Positions 57,552-64,000 of a DNA stretch of 64,000 nt are shown here, piece after piece. Both the position numbers and the translations under genes were made by a program. The notes under the pieces are model-generated. The model was not told the DNA's origin. It did no database searches and saw nothing but the letters and a program-made list of their open reading frames with translations. How positions within the stretch are numbered: position 1 is the stretch's first letter; each line of letters begins with the position of its first letter. The stretch is from Daejeonia sp002484105. Its GTDB lineage: Bacteria > Bacteroidota > Bacteroidia > Flavobacteriales > Weeksellaceae. The stretch covers positions 2,232,001 through 2,296,000 of the forward strand of contig NZ_CP195105.1 in NCBI RefSeq assembly GCF_051175565.1, given 5' to 3'.

Positions 57552-59060
57552 TTATGCGTTTTCAGCAAGCATTTTTTCTCCGGCTTCAATGGCTTCTTCG
57601 ATTGTACCTTTCAGGTTGAAAGCAGCTTCAGGAAGATGGTCGAGCTCGCCATCGATAATCATGTTGAATCCTTTGATGGTATCTTTGATATCCACCAATG
57701 CACCTGGAATACCGGTAAACTGTTCTGCAACATGGAAAGGCTGAGAAAGGAATCTCTGCACCTTTCTTGCACGGTACACAACCTGCTTGTCTTCTTCAGA
57801 AAGTTCTTCCATCCCCAGAATAGCAATGATATCCTGAAGTGCTTTATATCTCTGGAGGATTTCTTTTACCCGCTGTGCAGTATCATAATGTTCGTTACCC
57901 AAAATTTCCGGTGTAAGGATTCTGGAAGTGGATGCCAGAGGATCTACTGCCGGATAAATACCGAGCGAAGCAATTTTTCTGTCCAGTACGGTAGTAGCAT
58001 CAAGGTGGGCAAAGGTAGTAGCCGGTGCCGGGTCTGTAAGGTCATCCGCAGGTACATAAATTGCCTGAACAGAAGTAATGGATCCGTTTTTAGTAGAGGT
58101 AATTCTTTCCTGCATTGCTCCCATTTCAGATGCCAGTGTCGGCTGGTATCCAACGGCAGACGGCATACGTCCGAGAAGTGCAGACACTTCGGAACCTGCC
58201 TGAGTAAAACGGAAGATATTGTCTACAAAAAACAGTACATCTCTTCCCTGCCCTGCGCCATCTCCGTCTCGGAAATATTCAGCTACGGTTAGTCCGGAAA
58301 GGGCAACTCTTGCTCTTGCTCCCGGCGGTTCGTTCATCTGTCCGAATACGAAAGTACATTTGGAGTCTTTCATCAGTTCGAGATCAACTTTGGAAAGATC
58401 CCATCCCCCTTCTTCCATAGAGTGCATGAAGCCTTCTCCATATTTAATAATGCCGGACTCGAGCATTTCTCTTAAAAGGTCATTTCCTTCTCTGGTTCTT
58501 TCACCCACACCTGCAAATACAGAAAGACCACCGTGTCCTTTTGCAATATTGTTGATCAGTTCCTGGATCAGTACGGTTTTTCCTACACCTGCACCCCCAA
58601 ACAAACCGATTTTACCTCCTTTTGCATAAGGTTCGATAAGGTCAATCACTTTAATACCGGTAAAGAGAACTTCAGCAGAAGTAGAGAGCTGATTGAATTT
58701 CGGAGCTTCTCTGTGGATCGGCAAACCGTGATCTTTGGATACTTCAGGAAGACCGTCGATTGCGTTACCTACTACATTAAACAGACGTCCGTACACGTTT
58801 TCGCCGGTAGGCATGGTAATCTGTCTGCCGTTGCAAATAACCTCGTGACCTCTTTCGAGACCGTCGGTAGCATCCATAGCGATACATCTAACAGAATCTT
58901 CACCGATATGCTGTTCTACTTCCAGCACTACTTTTTCTCCGTTGCTACGGGTAATTTCCAAAGCATCATAGATTTTCGGAAGCTCCTCTACATCAGAGAA
59001 AACCACATCGATAACCGGACCGATAATTTGTGAAATTTTTCCTTTTATTGGGTTTGCCAT
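57552..59060 (-). CDS. atpD: F-type ATP synthase beta subunit
   Basis: 502 residues from MANPIKGKISQIIGPVIDV at 59060. An in-frame ATG at 59111 lies in the promoter region and is rejected. The catalytic P-loop is GLFGGAGVGKTVLIQELI (about 155), the catalytic Glu is in FAGVGERTREGNDL, Walker B in VLFFVDNIFRFTQAGSEVSALLGRMPSAVGYQPTL and the DELSEED-like MEELSEEDK (about 395). It forms the catalytic sites of F1. It has a consensus promoter at 59082-59111 (minus strand). Confidence 0.96.
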   Translation of the reverse strand: MANPIKGKISQIIGPVIDVVFSDVEELPKIYDALEITRSNGEKVVLEVEQHIGEDSVRCIAMDATDGLERGHEVICNGRQITMPTGENVYGRLFNVVGNAIDGLPEVSKDHGLPIHREAPKFNQLSTSAEVLFTGIKVIDLIEPYAKGGKIGLFGGAGVGKTVLIQELINNIAKGHGGLSVFAGVGERTREGNDLLREMLESGIIKYGEGFMHSMEEGGWDLSKVDLELMKDSKCTFVFGQMNEPPGARARVALSGLTVAEYFRDGDGAGQGRDVLFFVDNIFRFTQAGSEVSALLGRMPSAVGYQPTLASEMGAMQERITSTKNGSITSVQAIYVPADDLTDPAPATTFAHLDATTVLDRKIASLGIYPAVDPLASTSRILTPEILGNEHYDTAQRVKEILQRYKALQDIIAILGMEELSEEDKQVVYRARKVQRFLSQPFHVAEQFTGIPGALVDIKDTIKGFNMIIDGELDHLPEAAFNLKGTIEEAIEAGEKMLAENA

Positions 59061-59081
59061 TACTAAAATTTTTCTTTGGCG

Positions 59082-59142
59082 CAAATATAATAATTCTTGT
59101 CTAAACTGCAATTGCCTGACTAAAAGTTTTTCATCATCTTTG
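59082..59142. promoter_or_regulatory. back-to-back promoters of atpD (-) and ribF (+)
   Basis: The atpD promoter (minus strand) is TTG (59111-59109), 19 bp, TATATTTG (59089-59082). The ribF promoter (plus) is TTG (59112-59114), 20 bp, CATCTTTG (59135-59142). The two -33 boxes abut in the palindrome GCAATTGC (59108-59115). Confidence 0.55.
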
Positions 59143-59160
59143 CGGTCAAATATTTAAGTC

Positions 59161-60087
59161 TTGGAAGTATTCAGAGAATTTAAAGATTACAACGGCACAG
59201 AACCGCTCGCATTATCCCTCGGAATGTTTGACGGCGTACATAAGGGACATCAGAGTATCCTTCAGGAAATCAACAGAATAGCCGATCAAAAAGGACTAAA
59301 ATCTTCCATACTCACCTTCTGGCCTCATCCGCGACTGGTATTCAATCCCGATGCCGGACTGAAGCTGCTGAATACACTTGACGAAAAAACAGAATTGCTC
59401 GGAAAATTTGGTATACAACTTCTTTTCCTCAAAAATTTTGACGAAGAATTCCGCAATATGTATGGTGCAGACTTCATCAAGGAAATTCTGGCGGGCAAAC
59501 TTCATGTCAGATATCTGATTATCGGCCACGATCATGTTTTCGGAAAAAACCGCAGCGGAAATTTCAAACTCCTTCAGGAAATGGGACCCGAATATGGTTT
59601 TGAAGCGGAACAGATGGAAGTCGTCAACCTGCACAACAACAATATCTCCTCTACCAAAATCAGAAATGCCCTCTCTGAAGGCAGAATTGAAGATGCTAAT
59701 GAAATGCTCGGCTATCATTATCCCGTTTCCGGAACGGTGATACACGGTGCCAAAATCGGGCGTACCCTCGGATTTCCCACAGCCAACATTCTGACTGATC
59801 CCCAGAAACTTCTCCCGAAAAAAGGCGCATATATTGTGGATGTTGTTCTGGGCAGCCAGAAATATCAGGGAATGCTCAGTGTGGGGACCAATCCTACCGT
59901 TGACGGAACATCACTAAGTGTGGAAGTTCATATTCTGGATTTTGACAAAGACATTTATGGCCAGCCTATTACCGTGCAATTCCGAAAATTTCTTCACGAC
60001 GAAATCAAATTCCAAAACCTCGGAAAACTTATTGAACGCCTGGAAGAAGACCGTACACTGACGCGCAGATTTTTCGTCGCCAACTAA
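59161..60087 (+). CDS. ribF: bifunctional riboflavin kinase/FAD synthetase
   Basis: 308 residues with a TTG start. The frame begins exactly where RibF homologs do (EVFREFKDYNGTEPLALSLGMFDGVHKGHQ), and no ATG is available before conserved sequence. The N-terminal FMN adenylyltransferase domain has GMFDGVHKGH (HxGH-type, about 21-30) and ISSTKIRNAL (ISSTxIR). The C-terminal flavokinase domain starts near 185 with GAKIGRTLGFPTANI and ends with VQFRKFLHDEIKFQN. It makes FMN and FAD from riboflavin. Confidence 0.94.
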   Translation: MEVFREFKDYNGTEPLALSLGMFDGVHKGHQSILQEINRIADQKGLKSSILTFWPHPRLVFNPDAGLKLLNTLDEKTELLGKFGIQLLFLKNFDEEFRNMYGADFIKEILAGKLHVRYLIIGHDHVFGKNRSGNFKLLQEMGPEYGFEAEQMEVVNLHNNNISSTKIRNALSEGRIEDANEMLGYHYPVSGTVIHGAKIGRTLGFPTANILTDPQKLLPKKGAYIVDVVLGSQKYQGMLSVGTNPTVDGTSLSVEVHILDFDKDIYGQPITVQFRKFLHDEIKFQNLGKLIERLEEDRTLTRRFFVAN

Positions 60088-60125
60088 CAGACAGATCCGG
60101 TGTGCACCGATAGATGCTATAAAAT

Positions 60126-60152
60126 ACAGGGGTTTTTCTCTCCTGTTTTTTT
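60126..60152 (+). terminator. probable intrinsic terminator after ribF
   Basis: The short stem ACAGG (60126-60130)/CCTGT (60142-60146) is followed by a run of seven T. TAAATTTG (60157-60164) just after it could be the -7 box of the next gene, but no clear -33 is seen. Confidence 0.55.
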
Positions 60153-60193
60153 GCCTTAAATTTGCACCGAATTTTAATGTTAAAGAGAATATC

Positions 60194-60601
60194 ATGATGA
60201 ACTACCACACCAGAAAATGGATCAAACCTGAAGATCTGAACCCCAACCATTCCCTTTTCGGAGGCAGACTGCTGCAGTGGATTGACGAAGAAGCGGCGCT
60301 CTATGCCATCATTCAGCTCGAAAACCAGAGAACAGTTACCAAATATATGTCCGAAATCAACTTTATCAGCTCTGCAAAACAGGGAGATATTATCGAAATC
60401 GGCATCGAAGCCACTCATTTCGGAAACACATCCATCACCTTGCGCTGTGAAGTGAGAAACAAAATGACCCATCAGTCCATCATTACCGTGGATAAAATTG
60501 TGATGGTAGCACTGGATGCCAGCGGACATCCTACACGACACGGAAAAACACATGTGGAATACGTTACCGACCGGCTGAGCGGAGAAAATTACGAAGCATA
60601 A
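60194..60601 (+). CDS. acyl-CoA thioesterase (YciA-like hotdog)
   Basis: 135 residues (start MMNYHTRKW; second ATG directly after). The hotdog fold has the HxLFGGxLLxWxDE signature in NHSLFGGRLLQWIDEEAALYA (about 17-37), with the catalytic Asp, then INFISSAKQGDIIEI and the beta-strand DKIVMVALDASGHP. By family it cleaves acyl-CoA to free acid and CoA in the cytoplasm. It stands between ribF and the copper regulator; the 24-bp gap to the latter leaves cotranscription open. Confidence 0.85.
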   Translation: MMNYHTRKWIKPEDLNPNHSLFGGRLLQWIDEEAALYAIIQLENQRTVTKYMSEINFISSAKQGDIIEIGIEATHFGNTSITLRCEVRNKMTHQSIITVDKIVMVALDASGHPTRHGKTHVEYVTDRLSGENYEA

Positions 60602-60625
60602 CTTTTAAAACCCTCCGGAATTTCA

Positions 60626-61192
60626 GTGAAAATAAGTATCAAAAATATGGTCTGCGAACGCTGCCTGGCTTCTGTCAGGAAGATTTTTGACGATATGAGC
60701 ATTGAAGTTTCGGATGTGGTTCTGGGCGAAGTCAGCCTTTCTGAGCCTCTTACTGAGCAGCAAAAGAAAATTCTTGAAAAACATCTTTCTGAAAACGGTT
60801 TCGAGCTATTGGAAGAGGTTTCAGAAAAACAGATTGAGAAAATCAAAAATCTGATTGTCAGCAAGATTTCGACATTGGATATTGAAGAAAATTTTAAGCT
60901 GTCGGAATACATTTCCCAACACATTCACAAAGAATACAGCGGTCTTTCCAAACTTTTTTCGCAGTTCGAAAACACAACACTGGAGCAATACTTCATCCTC
61001 CAGAAAATTGAAAAAGTAAAAGAACTGCTGGCATACAACGAGCATACCCTTTCGGAAATTTCGGTCATGCTCGGTTACAAAACCGTCCAGCATCTTTCGT
61101 CACAATTCCGGAAAACCACAGGATTCTCACCTTCCGAATTTCGCAGGCTGAAAAACAAAAACCGACTTCCGCTGGATAAAATCAAGCCTTAA
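60626..61192 (+). CDS. AraC-type regulator with N-terminal HMA-like metal-sensing domain
   Basis: 188 residues with a GTG start. Residues 1-65 resemble a heavy-metal-associated ferredoxin-fold domain with the metal motif KNMVCERC (Cys10, Cys13). Residues 85-180 are an AraC-type double HTH: EYISQHIHKEYSGLSKLFSQFENTTLEQYF, then TLSEISVMLGYKTVQHLSSQFRKTTGFSPSEFRR. It differs from CueR and CopY regulators. The next gene is a copper-type P1B ATPase, so copper-dependent control of that gene is the natural reading, with the CxxC domain as sensor (inference). Confidence 0.85.
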   Translation: MKISIKNMVCERCLASVRKIFDDMSIEVSDVVLGEVSLSEPLTEQQKKILEKHLSENGFELLEEVSEKQIEKIKNLIVSKISTLDIEENFKLSEYISQHIHKEYSGLSKLFSQFENTTLEQYFILQKIEKVKELLAYNEHTLSEISVMLGYKTVQHLSSQFRKTTGFSPSEFRRLKNKNRLPLDKIKP

Positions 61193-61279
61193 TTTCCATA
61201 ATATTACAAGTCTGTTCCTTATTTATATAAAATTTTTCCATTCGATTTCACGAAATTTGTGAACATCTAAAAAGAAATC

Positions 61280-64000
61280 ATGGAAAAAAAATATCACGTT
61301 GAAGGAATGAGCTGCGACGGCTGCCGCAAAAAAATATCAGAAAATCTGAACAATATTCCCGGAATTTCCGCTAAAGTAAATCTGGAAAACCAAACTGCAG
61401 AAATTTCTTCTGACGGAAACATTGATCTTGAAACTCTGAACAACACCTTGAAAAAGGCCGGAAATTACCACCTGACTGATCCTGAAGCAACGATAAACCA
61501 GGATTTTGTAAAACCACAGGATCGTGTTTCCCCAAGTTCCGTCTACTACTGCCCAATGGAATGCGAAGGCGACAAAGTCTATTTTCAGCAGGGCAAACGC
61601 TGTCCGGTATGCAATATGTATCTTGTTCCGATTGAGGAAAAAGCAGATCATCAGTCCAAACCGCAGGCTTATTCCAAAACCAACCTGCCACCGGACTTCA
61701 AACATCAGACAGGAAAATATTTCTGTCCGATGTTTTGTGAAGGCGACAAAGTGTATGACAAACCCGGCAACTGCCCTGTATGCCACATGCATCTCGAAAA
61801 AATAACACCGGAACTTATAGGAAACGCCAATCATTCTGGCATGTCAGCGATGCATGATCACGAAATGAAAATGGACATGAAATCCGGAATGAAAATGGAC
61901 GGCCACAACCATCAGGAAATGATGAATCAGCATTCAGTTAAATATTACTGCCCAATGTATTGCGAAGGCGACAAAGTCTACGATACCAATGTCGGATGCC
62001 CCGTTTGCGGAATGGATCTTGTGAAAATCCCAGAAAAGAAGACAACTTTATGGACCTGCCCTATGCATCCCGAAATTGTAGAAGACCATCCCGGCAGCTG
62101 TCCCATTTGCGGAATGGATCTTGTTCCCATGGCTTCAAAAAAAGGAGAACATGACGATGATACTTACCGGATTCTCAGACGAAAATTTATTACAGCACTG
62201 ATTTTTACCGTTCCCGTTCTCGTCCTCTCGATGGGCGGCATGTGGATCGACTGGCCTTTTTCTGAAAAAACCGGTGGATGGATACAGTTCATCCTGTCAC
62301 TACCCGTAATATTCTATGCAGGATGGTTTTTGTTGAAACGCGGCTGGATATCCTTTAAGACCTGGAATCTCAATATGTTTTCACTGATTGCACTGGGTGC
62401 TGCAGCGGCGTTCCTCTTTAGTCTGGTCTCCCTGATATACCCTGAAATACTTCCACACGAATTTATACACAACGGCAAAATTCCGCTTTATTTTGAGTCG
62501 GTCTGCGTGATTCTGACACTGGTGATCATGGGGCAGATGCTGGAAGCCAAAGCACATCAGAAAACCGGTAAAGCCATCGAAGAACTCATGAACCTCTCGC
62601 CCGACACCGCCAATCTGATCATTGACGGACAGGAAAAGAAAGTCCCCCTTTCTGCTGTTAAAGTCGGAGATCTGTTACGCGTAAAGGCAGGCGAAAAAAT
62701 TCCGGTAGACGGAAAAATTACCGAAGGAAGTTCCAGTATAGACGAAAGTTCCATCACCGGAGAGCCATTGCCTGTGGAAAAAAATCCCGATGACACCGTT
62801 ACTTCCGGAACCATCAATAAAAACGGATCTTTTGTGATGAAAGCAGAGAAAGTGGGTGACGAAACCCTACTCTCACAAATCATCCGGATGGTGAATGAAG
62901 CCAGCAGAAGCAAAGCACCCATCCAGAAACTTGCTGACCGGATTTCCGGTATTTTTGTACCCGTTGTCATCGGAATTTCGATATTGACCTTTGTTCTCTG
63001 GTATTTTTTCGGAGGTGAAAACCGTATGATATATGCTTTTGTCAATGCTGTTGCCGTACTGATTGTAGCCTGTCCTTGTGCCCTCGGACTGGCCACACCA
63101 ATGAGTATGACCGTAGGAATCGGAAAAGGTGCCAAAAACGGCATCCTCATCAAAAACGCCGATGCACTCGAACTGATGCACAAAACCAATGTCCTGATAA
63201 CCGACAAAACCGGAACACTGACAGAAGGAAAACCAAGCCTCGAAAATATAGTGCCGGCCAATGGCAATGATGAAAATACCATACTCCAGATAGCTGCCTC
63301 ATTGAACCAGAATTCTGATCACCCTCTTTCTGAGGCACTTCTTAAAGTTTTCAAAGAAAAGAAAAAAGACTTCCTGAAAACCAGCCAGTTCGAGAATATC
63401 AGCGGAAAAGGAATACAGGCAGTTATTGACGGCAAAAGCACACTTCTCGGAAATGCCGCACTGCTGGAAAGCCACCACATCAACATTCCTGATCCCATCC
63501 GGAAGCAGTCTGATGAAATGCAGCAGCAGGCCAAAACTGTTTCCTATCTGGCACAGGACGGAAAAATACTGGGATTTCTCGCTTATCATGACAAGATAAA
63601 AGATACTTCAAAAAAAGCTGTTGACTATCTTCAGGCACATCATATCGAAGTCATCATGATGACCGGAGACAACGAACATACTGCCAAAGCCGTTGCCGAA
63701 GAACTCGGAATCGGACATTATGTCGCAGGGTGCATGCCGGAAGATAAGATGAAAGAGATAAAAAAACTCCAGCAGGAAGGGAAAACTGTCGCCATGGCCG
63801 GCGATGGGATTAATGATGCTCCGGCACTTGCACAGGCCAATATCGGCATTGCAATGGGTACCGGTTCGGATGCTGCGATTGAAAGTTCGGAAATCACACT
63901 TGTAAAAGGCGATATCCTGGGAATTGTGAAAGCCCGTATCCTGAGCGAAAAACTGCTGAAAAACATCAAGGAAAACCTGTTTTTTGCATTTATTTACAAT
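61280..64000 (+). CDS. copA: copper-type P1B ATPase with four tandem CPM/CPVC metal-binding modules (3' end off the window)
   Basis: 907 codons to the window edge. HMA domain with GMSCDGC (Cys12, Cys15). Then four heavy-metal-binding modules starting at about 89, 148, 222 and 257, each with a CPM...CPVC/CPIC-xM pattern (YYCPMECEG, YFCPMFCEG, YYCPMYCEG, WTCPMHPE). A Met/His-rich segment lies between the second and third (HSGMSAMHDHEMKMDMKSG). The ATPase core from about 300 has TGEPLPV, the transmembrane CPC motif (Cys598, Cys600 in VACPCALGLATP), the phosphorylated Asp642 in DKTGTLTEG and GDGINDAPAL at 841. It exports Cu(I) across the inner membrane. The last membrane helices are cut off. It follows the regulator by 87 bp. 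Confidence 0.93.
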   Translation, partial: MEKKYHVEGMSCDGCRKKISENLNNIPGISAKVNLENQTAEISSDGNIDLETLNNTLKKAGNYHLTDPEATINQDFVKPQDRVSPSSVYYCPMECEGDKVYFQQGKRCPVCNMYLVPIEEKADHQSKPQAYSKTNLPPDFKHQTGKYFCPMFCEGDKVYDKPGNCPVCHMHLEKITPELIGNANHSGMSAMHDHEMKMDMKSGMKMDGHNHQEMMNQHSVKYYCPMYCEGDKVYDTNVGCPVCGMDLVKIPEKKTTLWTCPMHPEIVEDHPGSCPICGMDLVPMASKKGEHDDDTYRILRRKFITALIFTVPVLVLSMGGMWIDWPFSEKTGGWIQFILSLPVIFYAGWFLLKRGWISFKTWNLNMFSLIALGAAAAFLFSLVSLIYPEILPHEFIHNGKIPLYFESVCVILTLVIMGQMLEAKAHQKTGKAIEELMNLSPDTANLIIDGQEKKVPLSAVKVGDLLRVKAGEKIPVDGKITEGSSSIDESSITGEPLPVEKNPDDTVTSGTINKNGSFVMKAEKVGDETLLSQIIRMVNEASRSKAPIQKLADRISGIFVPVVIGISILTFVLWYFFGGENRMIYAFVNAVAVLIVACPCALGLATPMSMTVGIGKGAKNGILIKNADALELMHKTNVLITDKTGTLTEGKPSLENIVPANGNDENTILQIAASLNQNSDHPLSEALLKVFKEKKKDFLKTSQFENISGKGIQAVIDGKSTLLGNAALLESHHINIPDPIRKQSDEMQQQAKTVSYLAQDGKILGFLAYHDKIKDTSKKAVDYLQAHHIEVIMMTGDNEHTAKAVAEELGIGHYVAGCMPEDKMKEIKKLQQEGKTVAMAGDGINDAPALAQANIGIAMGTGSDAAIESSEITLVKGDILGIVKARILSEKLLKNIKENLFFAFIYN

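Noticed and set aside
57537..58292. 251-codon plus-strand open frame opposite atpD
   Set aside because: Shadow of the ATP synthase beta gene; the translation is Ser/Cys/Arg-rich.

Overview
The window reads as chromosome of a Flavobacteriia member close to Chryseobacterium (Weeksellaceae). The evidence is TAnnTTTG -7 boxes with TTG/TTTG -33 boxes, starts with weak or no Shine-Dalgarno sequence, a type IX secretion C-terminal sorting domain, the Bat aerotolerance operon, mevalonate-pathway isoprenoid synthesis, and families typical of the phylum (DUF4834, DUF6263, DUF6266, YfhO). I saw no rRNA, tRNA or CRISPR array.

Layout. Positions 1-8.4 kb are accessory: a partial secreted protein, a 5'-truncated glycine-zipper protein, two decayed copies of one REP-flanked Y1 transposase (RAYT) element, a WYL regulator, a three-gene unit (HEPN protein, large DUF285-repeat T9SS surface protein, lipoprotein), and a methyltransferase broken by an IS3 fragment that is itself cut by the second RAYT copy. 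From 8.4 to 25.2 kb is housekeeping: a pdxJ/hydrolase/epimerase/acyl-CoA ligase/mvaD operon, ung, a Smr-less mutS2, two PPK2 polyphosphate kinases, PadR/PspC, a small-peptide locus, and acyltransferase/thioesterase/isochorismate synthase of lipid and menaquinone metabolism.

From 25.3 to 33.6 kb lies a type I restriction-modification operon (hsdM-hsdS-Y1 transposase-hsdR). It is the most unusual part. hsdR is split by an intact IS630 element with a TA duplication. Independently, hsdR carries a 438-bp in-frame insertion encoding a DUF559 (Vsr-like) nuclease domain. That insertion is bounded by about 43-bp inverted double-hairpin repeats and a 6-bp target duplication. Three solo copies of the same double hairpin sit in frame elsewhere in hsdR and hsdM. 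I read this as a candidate nuclease-carrying mobile element with MITE-like derivatives that insert into genes without breaking the frame.

From 33.6 to 64 kb: a DUF6266 gene with upstream repeats, MarC, the complete moxR-DUF58-bat operon, rlmB, a lipoprotein, DUF4834, YfhO and a glycosyltransferase. Then comes an assimilatory sulfite reductase/siroheme operon (cobA-cysJ-cysI-met8-like) next to an Rrf2 regulator, atpD-atpC divergent from ribF, a thioesterase, and a copper module: an HMA/AraC-type regulator followed by a P1B ATPase with four tandem metal-binding modules, cut by the right edge of the window.
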